Positions 45,797 through 55,436 of a stretch of 64,000 nucleotides of DNA are shown here, one piece after another (the stretch's first letter is position 1; each line of letters opens with the position of its first letter). The stretch covers positions 496,001 through 560,000 of the forward strand of contig NZ_AP014724.1 in the NCBI RefSeq assembly GCF_001548055.1, written 5' to 3'. The position numbers were made by a program, and so were the translations under genes. This DNA comes from Sulfurospirillum cavolei. Lineage in GTDB: Bacteria > Campylobacterota > Campylobacteria > Campylobacterales > Sulfurospirillaceae. The notes beneath the pieces are model-generated. The model worked only from the letters and a program-made list of their open reading frames with translations. It was not told where the DNA came from and did not search any database.

Positions 45797-46983
45797 TGAT
45801 AGTTTATACATCAATAACAAAAAGTTATTTACCTAAAGCAAGAGTTTTAGCTAGGTCATTAAAGAAGTTTCATCCAGAATGGATATTTGTGCTTTTATAC
45901 TCGGATGATTTACCAAGCAATTTTAACCTGGGAAATGAGCCATTTGATGAAATACTTATGATAGAGGATTTAGGTCTTCCAAATTTAGAAAGTTGGACAT
46001 TTGGACATAACATTGTAGAGCTTTGTACTGCAGTCAAAGGCCCTGCAGCTGAATTATTAGCTTCTCGAAAAAATATTGACAAAATTATGTATTTGGACCC
46101 AGATATAAAAGTTTTTAACAGTTTAAAAGATTTAGATAATTTATTGGATAGATACGATATTTTGTTAACTCCACATCTCTTAGACTTGGAAACTGATAAT
46201 ATTGCAATACAAGATAATGAAATTTCAGCATTAAAACATGGGGTATATAATCTTGGTTTTTTCGCAGCAAAAACAACTGGGCAAGGGCTTGATTTTATTA
46301 AATGGTGGTCTGCTAGATTAAAAAGTTTTTGTATTGATGATATTCCAAATGGTTTATTTACAGATCAAAGATGGTGTGATCTCGCACCCGCATTTTTTAG
46401 TAATTTATATATTGTAAGAGACAGAGGTTATAACGTTGCAACATGGAATATTGCACATAGAGTATTATCAAAAGATGATGAAGGAAATTTTATTGTTGCA
46501 GGGACACCTCTTAGATTTTATCATTTCACTGGTTATGATAGTGGAGCTGGATTTAGTATGATGAACAAATATGCTTCAAGCCAAAACATAGCTTCAGAGC
46601 TTTGGGATATCTATGCGCAAGATTTGGCTCAATCTGGTCATGGTGATTTGGCTTATAAATCTTGGAGGTATAGTAAATTTGACAATGGCGAAAATATTAG
46701 CTCTGACATGAGAAAGTTATACCGAAAAAGAGTAGATTTACAAAAAGCATTTCCCGATCCATATTCATTAGTAGAACCTTCCTTTTTATCTTGGTTTCAG
46801 GCAGAAATAAAACAAAAAACTGATTTGAAACTAGACACTTGTATTAAAAAAAATAGCTTTATAGGGCGTATTAAAAAAGCACTTTCTAATCCGTCATATG
46901 GTTTTTATTTAACTAAGATAGTTGTTTTGACAATTAAAAATGAAGGTTTATATGCATTAGTAAGGAAGATGCGTAATTTATAG
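45796..46983 (+). CDS. Glycosyltransferase, GT-A fold with DPD motif
   Basis: 395 residues. The start MIVYTSITKSYLPKARVLARSLKK and the metal-binding YLDPDIKVF near 99-107 indicate a retaining-type GT-A enzyme related to GT8; WWSARLKSFC, FTDQRWCDLAP near 190-200 and RFYHFTGYDSG near 235-245 are found in surface-sugar transferases of this type. It shares one base with the previous gene. Donor and acceptor cannot be told. Confidence 0.78.
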   Translation: MIVYTSITKSYLPKARVLARSLKKFHPEWIFVLLYSDDLPSNFNLGNEPFDEILMIEDLGLPNLESWTFGHNIVELCTAVKGPAAELLASRKNIDKIMYLDPDIKVFNSLKDLDNLLDRYDILLTPHLLDLETDNIAIQDNEISALKHGVYNLGFFAAKTTGQGLDFIKWWSARLKSFCIDDIPNGLFTDQRWCDLAPAFFSNLYIVRDRGYNVATWNIAHRVLSKDDEGNFIVAGTPLRFYHFTGYDSGAGFSMMNKYASSQNIASELWDIYAQDLAQSGHGDLAYKSWRYSKFDNGENISSDMRKLYRKRVDLQKAFPDPYSLVEPSFLSWFQAEIKQKTDLKLDTCIKKNSFIGRIKKALSNPSYGFYLTKIVVLTIKNEGLYALVRKMRNL

Positions 46984-47004
46984 ATTAAAGTAAGGAATAG
47001 ACAA

Positions 47005-48906
47005 GTGAATTGGAAAAAAACATTAGTTTTTTTTAGTATCTTTATAATTTTCAACATTTTATGTGTTGGATTAAGATTAATTTATCCGAATAATATTTCT
47101 CTTGAGATACAAAATAATAAATCAGATTTTGTACAAATATTTTTTAAGAAAAATGGAATATACACCGAAGAAAATAGTGTATGGTCAAATATCCAAAATC
47201 AACCAATAGTTGATTTTGAGTTACCATTTGGAGGTGTTCCTGAAAATGTACTACGTATAGATCCATCTAACCAAAGTGGTACATTAATCATTAAGAATAT
47301 TCAAATAGGGGGATTGTTCTACAATAAAAAATATACAAGTGAAGATTTAATCAATTATTTAAAGCCGATTCAAATGATTAATCAAATAGTGTTAATATCA
47401 GAAGGCTTGCAAATGAATACTACAGGGAATGATCCAATTTTAGAATTTTATGTTAATGATGGATTTAAATTACAAAATTTTGTACAAATTATTATATGTT
47501 TATTCTTTACTATAATTTTTTTCTTTCTATATATAAATAAGTATTTCTCAAAAATTAAAATTGTAGGTCTATATTTTGAAAAATATAATAAGATATTGAT
47601 TATATTTTTCCCTATTATTGTAACGGTTGGGATAATAATTATATTCTATCCAGGTTTTATGTCATATGATACTCTTCATGCACTTAGAAGTGCAAGGAAC
47701 GGAGTAACTGATTCAATGTGGCCACCAATGGTTAGTTATATTTGGAGATGCGTTGATTTGATTTCTACAAATCCATCTGCTATGCATTTTACGCAAGTTA
47801 TACTACTATTGAGTGCCACCAGTTGTATAATTTACTTTATTACTAAAAAAGTTTTATATGTATTATTAGTATTTATCCTTATATTGATTATTCCTGCTAT
47901 TTTAGGCACCCTTGCTGTAATTTGGAAAGATGTCTTAATGGCATCATTTTTTCTAACGGGCTTTGCATCTATTCTTGCATTAAAAACAGCCAAAACTACA
48001 AAAATGATTATAATTTACACTTTAATTGCAATAATATTTATTTTTTTAGGTATTTCTACAAGACATAATGCAATCTTGGCTGCTTTACCATTACTAGTAT
48101 ATTTATCATACACTCTAATTTACATCTTTCAATTTAAAAGATATTTTTTAATTTATTCACTTTTAATTGGATTATTGATGTCATCTTCTTTGTATACGAT
48201 AAAAATTCAACTAGATAAATATACAATACCGGAGCTTAATGAAATAAAAAGCAGTAATAGCGTTTTTTTCGAAACTGTCAGAATATTAGATGTTGCAGGC
48301 GCTAGCATTTGTACAAATTCAAATTTATTTCATAAATTACTACCTGATCTAACAGTTAATGATATTCGTAATATGTATGATCCAAGACATATTAACTTAT
48401 CACAAGCAATATTAGCTAAGATCCCTACTGATGGTAGAATAAATCAAGTTTGGTTTAATGTTGCATTTGAGCATCCCATTTGTTTTTTGTATAATAAATA
48501 TCAAATGACTAAATTTTTAGTTGGTTTCAATTCTGGGCAACAGTTCTTGATTACAAATCCTTCAATTATAGACAATGAATATGGCTATAAATTGTTGGAT
48601 TCAAAAATAAGAGATTTTTTTGTAAATTATATTATTAACGCTTCAAAGATTTTTATTTTGAAACCTTGGTTCATATATTTAATTGTATTTGTTGTCTTCT
48701 TTTATTTAATTGTCAAAAGGAAATTAAATATAGAACTTTTTGTTTTATTCTCATCCGCTTTATTCTATTTTGGTGGATTAATTTTATTAGGGAATGCATC
48801 AGATGCAAGATTACCATTTTACACAACAGTTACATTAATAATATTTATAATATTAGGTGTTTTTGAAATTAGAAAATATAATATATTATCAGGAGATATT
48901 AAATGA
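47005..48906 (+). CDS. Polytopic membrane protein, possible GT-C glycosyltransferase
   Basis: 633 residues with a GTG start. One N-terminal membrane helix, a beta-rich periplasmic segment of about 130 residues, then some ten or more membrane helices. YPGFMSYDTLHALRSARNG near 218-236, with SMWPPMVSYIWR following, and VIWKDVLMASFFL near 305-317 recall DUF6020-type and Gtr-like membrane transferases. With the GtrA and GtrB types further down the operon it could be the third, sugar-specific partner. This is inferred from topology and context. Confidence 0.6.
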   Translation: MNWKKTLVFFSIFIIFNILCVGLRLIYPNNISLEIQNNKSDFVQIFFKKNGIYTEENSVWSNIQNQPIVDFELPFGGVPENVLRIDPSNQSGTLIIKNIQIGGLFYNKKYTSEDLINYLKPIQMINQIVLISEGLQMNTTGNDPILEFYVNDGFKLQNFVQIIICLFFTIIFFFLYINKYFSKIKIVGLYFEKYNKILIIFFPIIVTVGIIIIFYPGFMSYDTLHALRSARNGVTDSMWPPMVSYIWRCVDLISTNPSAMHFTQVILLLSATSCIIYFITKKVLYVLLVFILILIIPAILGTLAVIWKDVLMASFFLTGFASILALKTAKTTKMIIIYTLIAIIFIFLGISTRHNAILAALPLLVYLSYTLIYIFQFKRYFLIYSLLIGLLMSSSLYTIKIQLDKYTIPELNEIKSSNSVFFETVRILDVAGASICTNSNLFHKLLPDLTVNDIRNMYDPRHINLSQAILAKIPTDGRINQVWFNVAFEHPICFLYNKYQMTKFLVGFNSGQQFLITNPSIIDNEYGYKLLDSKIRDFFVNYIINASKIFILKPWFIYLIVFVVFFYLIVKRKLNIELFVLFSSALFYFGGLILLGNASDARLPFYTTVTLIIFIILGVFEIRKYNILSGDIK

Positions 48907-49676
48907 AAGTAGTGTTATTGGCTGGCGGATATGGAACACGAATAGCAGAAGAGACAGACATCAAACCTAAACCGATGGTGGAGATTGGTGGAAAACCAAT
49001 ATTATGGCATATCATGAAGATTTATTCCCATTATGGTTTTAATGAGTTTGTCGTTTTACTTGGCTACAAAGGCTATTATATTAAAGAGTATTTTGCAAAC
49101 TATTTTTTACACCAAAGTGATATAACCATTGATCTTCAAACCAATAGCATGGAAGTGCATAACAATAGCAGTGAACCTTGGAAAGTAACGTTGGTTGATA
49201 CAGGTCTTGATACAATGACCGGTGGGCGTATTAAGCGAGCCCAGAAATATATAGGAAATGAGCCTTTCTTATTGACCTATGGCGATGGTGTCAGTGATAT
49301 TGATATTGCTAAAACGGTTGAGTTTCACAAACAACATGGCAAAGCACTCACGATGTCAGCGATTCAACCAGAAGCACGGTTTGGAAATCTTGCAATTGAT
49401 GAGACGATGAATATTAAAAGTTTTATAGAAAAACCTAAAACAGAAGCAGGATGGATTAATGGAGGCTTTTTTGTCTGTTCTCCAAAAGTATTTGATTATA
49501 TCACCGAAGATGAGAGTTGTGTGTTTGAACAAGCGCCGCTTCAAAATTTAGCCAAAGATGGCGAGATGTTTGCCTATAAACACGAAGGCTTCTGGCAACC
49601 GATGGACACACTTCGCGATAACCAAAAACTCAATAAACTCTGGAAAGACAATAAAGCACCATGGAAAGTCTGGTAA
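48903..49676 (+). CDS. rfbF: Glucose-1-phosphate cytidylyltransferase RfbF
   Basis: 257 residues. LAGGYGTRIAEETDIKPKPM at 6-25 is the nucleotide-binding loop in the form special to CDP-glucose pyrophosphorylase; GGKPILWHIMKIYSHYG, TGGRIKRA and LTYGDGVSDIDI near 121-132 agree. It makes CDP-glucose, opening the CDP-3,6-dideoxyhexose pathway. Overlaps the preceding gene by four bases and rfbG by one. Less AT-rich than its neighbours. Confidence 0.96.
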   Translation: MKVVLLAGGYGTRIAEETDIKPKPMVEIGGKPILWHIMKIYSHYGFNEFVVLLGYKGYYIKEYFANYFLHQSDITIDLQTNSMEVHNNSSEPWKVTLVDTGLDTMTGGRIKRAQKYIGNEPFLLTYGDGVSDIDIAKTVEFHKQHGKALTMSAIQPEARFGNLAIDETMNIKSFIEKPKTEAGWINGGFFVCSPKVFDYITEDESCVFEQAPLQNLAKDGEMFAYKHEGFWQPMDTLRDNQKLNKLWKDNKAPWKVW

Positions 49677-50773
49677 TGCAACATCTTTTTGGAGGCATCT
49701 ATAAAGATAAAACGGTCTTAGTCACAGGACATTCTGGCTTTAAGGGCTCATGGCTTGTGTATTGGCTAAAACAGATGGGTGCTAAGGTGGTAGGATATTC
49801 CTTGGAAGCTCCCACACATCCCAATCATTTGGCACTGCTTGATCTAGACATTACGTCGATTATTGGTGATATTCGTGATTTAGAGAAGCTCAATGAGACT
49901 TTTGCAACGCATCAACCAGATATCGTTTTTCATTTGGCAGCGCAAGCACTCGTTAGACCTTCCTATGCCAATCCCATTGAAACCTATGAAACCAATGTGA
50001 TAGGAACCCTTAAAGTCTTTGAAGCATGTCGTAAATATCAGGTTAAAGCGATTGTAAATATCACCAGTGACAAAGCCTATGAGAACAAAGAATGGATTTG
50101 GGGATACCGAGAGAATGACCCAATGGGTGGGTATGACCCTTACAGTTCTTCTAAAGGATGCGCAGACATCTTAGCAACTTCATATCGCAACTCTTACTTT
50201 AATATCAATGATTATAAAAAATCACATCAAACGCTTCTAGCAACATGTCGAGCAGGGAACGTCATTGGTGGAGGAGATTGGGCTCAAGATAGATTGATGA
50301 CTGACATTATGGTGTCCGTTAGTCAAGGTAAAAAAGTAAGTATCCGCAACCCAAAAGCTACCAGACCATGGCAACATGTTCTAGAACCACTCAGTGGCTA
50401 TTTACAAATAGGTCAAAAATTGCTTGAAGAAAAAGTGGAATTTGCAGAAGCTTGGAACTTTGGACCGAGTGATGAAGGAAGTATTTGTGTCGAAGAAGTG
50501 GTTTTACATGTAAAACAGCATTGGGATAAAATTGACTATGAGATCAATCAAACTCCAAATCAACTTCATGAAGCCAATTTGTTAAAACTTGATTGCTCAA
50601 AAGCCCATATCAAGCTTCATTGGAAAGATGTATGGGATAGTGAAAAGACCTTTGAAAAGACGGTGAAATGGTATAAATCATTTTATGAGCACAATAAACT
50701 TTTAAGCGAAGAAGATTTGCAAAATTATGTGCAAGATGCAAAAGAAAAAAATATTGAGTGGAGTCAATCATGA
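49676..50773 (+). CDS. rfbG: CDP-glucose 4,6-dehydratase RfbG
   Basis: 365 residues from 49676, where ATG overlaps the rfbF stop. VTGHSGFKGSWLVYWLKQMGA near 15-35 is the NAD loop typical of RfbG (HSGFKGSWL), FHLAAQALVRPSY near 78-90, NITSDKAYENKEW near 125-137 and YDPYSSSKGCADI near 152-164 carry the SDR catalytic residues. It yields CDP-4-keto-6-deoxyglucose, the substrate of RfbH. Contains TTACATGTAA near 50,507. Confidence 0.96.
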   Translation: MQHLFGGIYKDKTVLVTGHSGFKGSWLVYWLKQMGAKVVGYSLEAPTHPNHLALLDLDITSIIGDIRDLEKLNETFATHQPDIVFHLAAQALVRPSYANPIETYETNVIGTLKVFEACRKYQVKAIVNITSDKAYENKEWIWGYRENDPMGGYDPYSSSKGCADILATSYRNSYFNINDYKKSHQTLLATCRAGNVIGGGDWAQDRLMTDIMVSVSQGKKVSIRNPKATRPWQHVLEPLSGYLQIGQKLLEEKVEFAEAWNFGPSDEGSICVEEVVLHVKQHWDKIDYEINQTPNQLHEANLLKLDCSKAHIKLHWKDVWDSEKTFEKTVKWYKSFYEHNKLLSEEDLQNYVQDAKEKNIEWSQS

Positions 50774-52554
50774 ATATTCGAGTTGCAGATTATTTAACAC
50801 AAAAATTAGCTGAAGTAAGCGGGCATAAACTGTTTATGATTACGGGTGGCATGATTATGCATTTAACAGATGCTGTATATAAACAAAGAGATACGTTAGA
50901 TACATACTTTTTTCATCATGAACAAGCTGCTACTATGGCTGCTGAAGCATACGCACGATATTCTAAAAAAATAGGGGTTGTTTATGTGACAGCAGGACCT
51001 GCCGCACTCAATACATTAACGGGCGTTGTTGGAGCATATGTTGATCGATCACCTTGTATTATTGTTTCTGGACAATCCAAAGTGGAGCAAGTACATGTAA
51101 CAACTCCACGACAATTTTCTTTACAAGGGTTTAATACCTTACCTATTTTTGAACAAGTAACTAAATTTGCAGTTGTTTTAGATGATATTAGTAAAATAAA
51201 ATATAATATTGAAAAGGCCATTTATATGGCTCATCAAGCTCCTTTTGGTCCAGTATGGATTGAGTGTCCCATTGATATACAAGGAGCTACTTTTGATCCT
51301 GATTTGTATGATGGTTTTATTCCTGAACCACTATTGGCAAAAAGTGAAATTTGTAATATTGAACTCATTATCCAAGAATTGAAAAAAGCAAAAAGGCCTG
51401 TTATTTTATTGGGTGCTGGTGTCCAACAAGCGAATGCTGTCAAAGAAGCGAATGAAATAGCAAATGCATTTGGTATTCCCATTGTGACTACTCGAATGGG
51501 GATGGATATCTTAGATCATGAGCATCCAAATTTTATAGGAAGACCTGGAACGTATGGAGATAGGGCTGGAAATTTTGCTGTACAAAATTCTGATGTATTA
51601 CTGGTTTTAGGCTCTAGGCTTAGTATTGGGCTCATTGGTCATGATTATCAAGCATTTGCACCAAATTCTAAAATCATCCTTGTGGAAATTGATCCTAAAG
51701 AGTTTGAAAAGCCTTCTGTTAAAAAAGCAATTAAAATTTTATGTGATGTAAACGAGTGTATGAAAGCGCTTATAATTAAGTTTCAGCCTAACTTAAAAGC
51801 TTGTGAAAAGTGGTTAAAAAAAGCACAAGGCTGGAAAGAAAAATATCCTGTTGACTTACCAGAATATGTTAATGAAACAGAAGGAGTTAATTCTTATCAT
51901 TTTATGAGAGTTTTTTCAGAATTTTTAGATAAAAATGCTGTCATTGTAACTGATACAGGATCATGTTTTCATGTTCATGCTCAAGCATTTAAAGTCAAAT
52001 TTGGACAAAGACATATTATTACAGGCGGATTGTCAACAATGGGTTATAGTCCCGCTTCAATTGGCGTAGCTGCTTTAGCTAAAGATGAACAAAAAGATGT
52101 CTATTGCATTAGTGGTGATGGCTCTATTCAGATGAATTTACAAGAATTTCAGACAATTGCACATTATAATTTACCAGTCAAAACTATTATTTTAAATAAT
52201 AATGGGTACCTTTTGATCCGACATACTCAGAATAATTTTATGGAAGGTCGCCTTATAGGAGAAAGTAGTGCAACGGGACTTTCTACTCCTTCTATGGAAA
52301 AAGTAGCCAATCTGTATGGTATTAAATATATACATATATCCACTATTGATGAAATGAATGAAAAAATAGAAGAGCTTATTGCTTATAAAGGGCCAGTTAT
52401 ATTTGAAGTTATGACTCCTACAAATCAATTATTGATACCAAGGGTTGCGTCAAAAAAATTGGATGATGGAAAAATGGTTTCTATGCCGTATGATGATATG
52501 TTCCCTTTTTTACCTCGAGAGGAATATGAAGAAAATACAAGAATGGAGTCTTAA
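50770..52554 (+). CDS. Thiamine-diphosphate enzyme, YerE/acetolactate-synthase-like
   Basis: 594 residues; the ATG at 50770 overlaps the rfbG stop (ATGA). HHEQAATMAAEAYAR near 44-58 holds the Glu that activates thiamine diphosphate; GDGSIQMNLQEFQTIAHYN near 452-470 with NNNGY near 477-481 is the cofactor/metal site. The family includes acetolactate synthase and YerE, which adds a two-carbon unit from pyruvate to a CDP-4-keto sugar to make yersiniose. Position between rfbG and rfbH points to a branched CDP sugar. The 2-oxo acid used is unknown. Confidence 0.87.
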   Translation: MNIRVADYLTQKLAEVSGHKLFMITGGMIMHLTDAVYKQRDTLDTYFFHHEQAATMAAEAYARYSKKIGVVYVTAGPAALNTLTGVVGAYVDRSPCIIVSGQSKVEQVHVTTPRQFSLQGFNTLPIFEQVTKFAVVLDDISKIKYNIEKAIYMAHQAPFGPVWIECPIDIQGATFDPDLYDGFIPEPLLAKSEICNIELIIQELKKAKRPVILLGAGVQQANAVKEANEIANAFGIPIVTTRMGMDILDHEHPNFIGRPGTYGDRAGNFAVQNSDVLLVLGSRLSIGLIGHDYQAFAPNSKIILVEIDPKEFEKPSVKKAIKILCDVNECMKALIIKFQPNLKACEKWLKKAQGWKEKYPVDLPEYVNETEGVNSYHFMRVFSEFLDKNAVIVTDTGSCFHVHAQAFKVKFGQRHIITGGLSTMGYSPASIGVAALAKDEQKDVYCISGDGSIQMNLQEFQTIAHYNLPVKTIILNNNGYLLIRHTQNNFMEGRLIGESSATGLSTPSMEKVANLYGIKYIHISTIDEMNEKIEELIAYKGPVIFEVMTPTNQLLIPRVASKKLDDGKMVSMPYDDMFPFLPREEYEENTRMES

Positions 52555-52557
52555 GCT

Positions 52558-53436
52558 ATGAATCTAAAAGTTGCTATTTTAGGTACAGGTAATATTGGCA
52601 CAGATTTATTAATTAAAATTTTTAGATCACCGTATCTTCAATGCACTTTGTTTGCAGGTAGAAATTTAAGCTCTAAAGGAATGTTAAAAGCTATGTCTTT
52701 TGGCGTTCCTCTAAGCGATAAAGGCATAGATGCGATTATCGAGAACCCTACATGTTGTGATTTGGTCTTTGATGCGACTTCAGCTGCAAGTCATAAAATA
52801 CATGCACCTATATTAAAGCAATTACATAAAATTGTGATTGATTTGACCCCCGCAAAATTAGGGTTGTTTACTATTCCATCAGTAAATTTAGCCGAAGCCT
52901 TACAATATGATAATCTTAATATGATTACATGTGGAGGGCAGGCTTCTATTCCCATAGCATATGCCATTAGTAAAATTGTAAAAAATATTGATTATATTGA
53001 ACTTGTGTCAACCATTGCGTCAAAAAGTGCAGGCCCAGGCACGAGAGCCAACATAGATGAATATATTGAAACAACAGAAAAGGCATTATCTCATTTTAGT
53101 GGTTGTAAAACTGTAAAAGCAATTATAAACCTCAATCCAGCACAACCCAGTATTGATATGAATACTACAATCTATTTAAAAATCGATGAGCCAGATATGC
53201 ATTTGATTTCTGTCGAAGTAAAAAAAATGGTAGAGGTGATTCAATCTTATGTCCCTGGATATTTTCTAGCACTTGAACCTGTTTATGATAATGGTTTTGT
53301 AATATTATCTATCAAAGTACAAGGCTTAGGTGATTATCTTCCAAAATATGCAGGTAATTTAGATATTATTAATTCTGCCGCCATAGCGTTAGCCGAGGAA
53401 TTTGCAAAAAATAAAGAGGTTATTTATGACAAATAA
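52558..53436 (+). CDS. Acetaldehyde dehydrogenase (acylating), DmpF/MhpF type
   Basis: 292 residues. The NAD loop ILGTGNIGTDLLIKI at 7-21 and the catalytic cysteine in NMITCGGQASIPIAYA near 120-135 match the aldolase-coupled acylating dehydrogenases; GPGTRANIDEYIETT near 160-174 is conserved. It interconverts acetyl-CoA and acetaldehyde, passing it to the partner aldolase encoded next (11-base overlap). In catabolic gene sets the pair breaks down meta-cleavage products; here it lies inside a sugar operon, so the anabolic direction is suggested. Confidence 0.9.
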   Translation: MNLKVAILGTGNIGTDLLIKIFRSPYLQCTLFAGRNLSSKGMLKAMSFGVPLSDKGIDAIIENPTCCDLVFDATSAASHKIHAPILKQLHKIVIDLTPAKLGLFTIPSVNLAEALQYDNLNMITCGGQASIPIAYAISKIVKNIDYIELVSTIASKSAGPGTRANIDEYIETTEKALSHFSGCKTVKAIINLNPAQPSIDMNTTIYLKIDEPDMHLISVEVKKMVEVIQSYVPGYFLALEPVYDNGFVILSIKVQGLGDYLPKYAGNLDIINSAAIALAEEFAKNKEVIYDK

Positions 53437-54433
53437 AATTAATCTTTATGACGTAACATTAAGAGATGGTTCTCATGCGATTGCTCATCAACTAAGTATA
53501 GAGCAAGTAGAACACTATACGAAAGCTATCGACCAAACAGGTGTATATGCGGTAGAAGTAGGGCATGGTAATGGCTTAGGTGCATCCTCTGTTCTTGTTG
53601 GGAAAAGTCAGTTAAGTGATGAAATATTGCTTAAAACGGCTAAAGAGAATTTACAGCATACAAAATTGGGGATTCATGTAATCCCTGGATTTGCAACGAT
53701 TAAAAAAGACATAGAAAATGCAATATTGTGGGGCGTTGATGTTTTTAGAGTCGCAAGTCATTGTACGGAAGCAGACATAACAGAACGTCATATAGGTTAT
53801 GTTAGAAATAAAGGAAAAGAAGCATATGGGCTTTTAATGATGAGTCATATGACCAGTCCAGAAATTCTACTGGATGAAGCGATTAAGATGCAAACGTATG
53901 GAGCAGAAGGGATTATAATTTTGGATTCAGCAGGTAGCTATTTACCTGATGATGTTAAAGAAAGAATTACACTTTTATCCCAAAATCTAAATGTTCCTGT
54001 AGGTTTTCATGCACATAATAATTTAGGTTTAGGAATTTCAAATTCGCTTGTTGCTATTGAATCAGGTGCGCAAATTATAGATGGTGCCACAAAAGGTTTT
54101 GGTGCTGGCGCGGGGAATGCACAGCTTGAAGTTTTAGCTGCGGTACTCCAAAAAATAAACTATCAAACAAACATTGATTTATACAAATTATTAGATGCAG
54201 CGGATATGGTAGAAAAAGATTTAATTAAAGAACCCATTACAATTTCATCATTAAGTATTGTTAGTGCAATGGCAGGAGTTTTTTCAGGATTTTCAAAACA
54301 TGTGAAAAGAGTTGCCAAAGAATTGAATGTAGATCCACGAGATATTTTTATGGAGCTTGGACGACACAAAGTAGTGGCAGGACAAGAAGACACAATTATT
54401 GATATAGCACTCAAATTAAAAAAAAGGATTTGA
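53426..54433 (+). CDS. 4-hydroxy-2-oxovalerate aldolase, DmpG/MhpE type
   Basis: 335 residues from 53426 (MTNKINLYDVTLRDGSH), overlapping the dehydrogenase. YDVTLRDGSHAIAHQ near 7-21 has the metal-binding Asp and catalytic His; VGFHAHNNLGLGISNS near 190-205 gives the other His ligands; GATKGFGAGAGNAQLEVL follows. These aldolases reversibly join pyruvate and acetaldehyde to 4-hydroxy-2-oxovalerate. In this operon the product would be a candidate 2-oxo acid for the thiamine-diphosphate enzyme two genes upstream. Confidence 0.92.
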   Translation: MTNKINLYDVTLRDGSHAIAHQLSIEQVEHYTKAIDQTGVYAVEVGHGNGLGASSVLVGKSQLSDEILLKTAKENLQHTKLGIHVIPGFATIKKDIENAILWGVDVFRVASHCTEADITERHIGYVRNKGKEAYGLLMMSHMTSPEILLDEAIKMQTYGAEGIIILDSAGSYLPDDVKERITLLSQNLNVPVGFHAHNNLGLGISNSLVAIESGAQIIDGATKGFGAGAGNAQLEVLAAVLQKINYQTNIDLYKLLDAADMVEKDLIKEPITISSLSIVSAMAGVFSGFSKHVKRVAKELNVDPRDIFMELGRHKVVAGQEDTIIDIALKLKKRI

Positions 54434-54434
54434 T

Positions 54435-55436
54435 TTGTTTACTTTAACTGAGAACGAAATTTCAAACCTTGAAAAATTAAAGAATAAAGAAATCTTAATT
54501 ACAGGTGGGAGTGGATTTGTTGGTACATGGCTTACACAATTATTACTCTATTTGAATGATACATACAATTTTAATATTACGTTATACCTTATTGCTAGAC
54601 AACTTACTTGTAATTTGGAAGCTTTAATAGATAGTCGTAAAGATATTATTTTTATTAAAAATGATATTCGCAATATTCGTGAATTTCCTAAAGATATTGC
54701 TTATATTATTCATGCTGCGAGTTCCCCAGATAATAGAATCTATATGTCTAATCCTATAGAATCTATGAATATCATCTCCGATGGTACAAAAAATACGATG
54801 GAAAATGCTTTATTATTAGAAAAATTGGAAAAGATTGTGCATCTTAGTTCGGGGCAGATTTATGGTTCTCTTGATAGTCATAATATTACAGAAAATGATT
54901 TCGGAAAATTAAATTGTAATAGTATTTCTGCAATTTACCCAGAAGCAAAAAGATACGCTGAAACACTTGTTAATGCTTATCGAAGTTTACACAAATTGCC
55001 AGTTGTGCAAGTACGACCATTTTCTTTTATAGGTCCTTTTATGAGTTTGAACAAACCTTGGGCCGTAAATAGCTTTATAAGAGATGTTTTAAAAACAAAA
55101 AATATCCGAATTTTAGGCAACGGTAAACCTGTAAGGAGCTATATGTATCCAACAGATATGGCTGTATGGATTTTAACAATGTTATTATATGGCAAAAGTG
55201 GTGCATCATATAATTTAGGTAGCGATGTAGGAATATCACTCGAAGAAGTTGCCATAAAGATAAAAAATATTGTTGGCAATGATGTTAGTATTGAGATTTT
55301 GAATATGAATGATAGTTGTTCTGAGTTTGTCCCCAATATTGATTATGTGAGGCACGAATTAGATTTAGATATTACAGTAAATATTGACGATACACTTAAA
55401 AAATCAATACAATGGTTTGAGAAGAATCTATTATGA
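54435..55436 (+). CDS. NAD-dependent sugar epimerase/dehydratase (extended SDR)
   Basis: 333 residues with a TTG start. ITGGSGFVGTWLTQLLL near 22-38 binds the cofactor; HAASSPDN near 94-101, HLSSGQIYG near 132-140 and YPEAKRYAE near 160-168 (Tyr and Lys) form the active site; RSYMYPTDMAVWIL near 236-249 is typical of extended SDRs. A nucleotide-sugar substrate is likely, possibly the branched CDP sugar of this operon. Overlaps the next SDR gene by four bases. Confidence 0.82.
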   Translation: MFTLTENEISNLEKLKNKEILITGGSGFVGTWLTQLLLYLNDTYNFNITLYLIARQLTCNLEALIDSRKDIIFIKNDIRNIREFPKDIAYIIHAASSPDNRIYMSNPIESMNIISDGTKNTMENALLLEKLEKIVHLSSGQIYGSLDSHNITENDFGKLNCNSISAIYPEAKRYAETLVNAYRSLHKLPVVQVRPFSFIGPFMSLNKPWAVNSFIRDVLKTKNIRILGNGKPVRSYMYPTDMAVWILTMLLYGKSGASYNLGSDVGISLEEVAIKIKNIVGNDVSIEILNMNDSCSEFVPNIDYVRHELDLDITVNIDDTLKKSIQWFEKNLL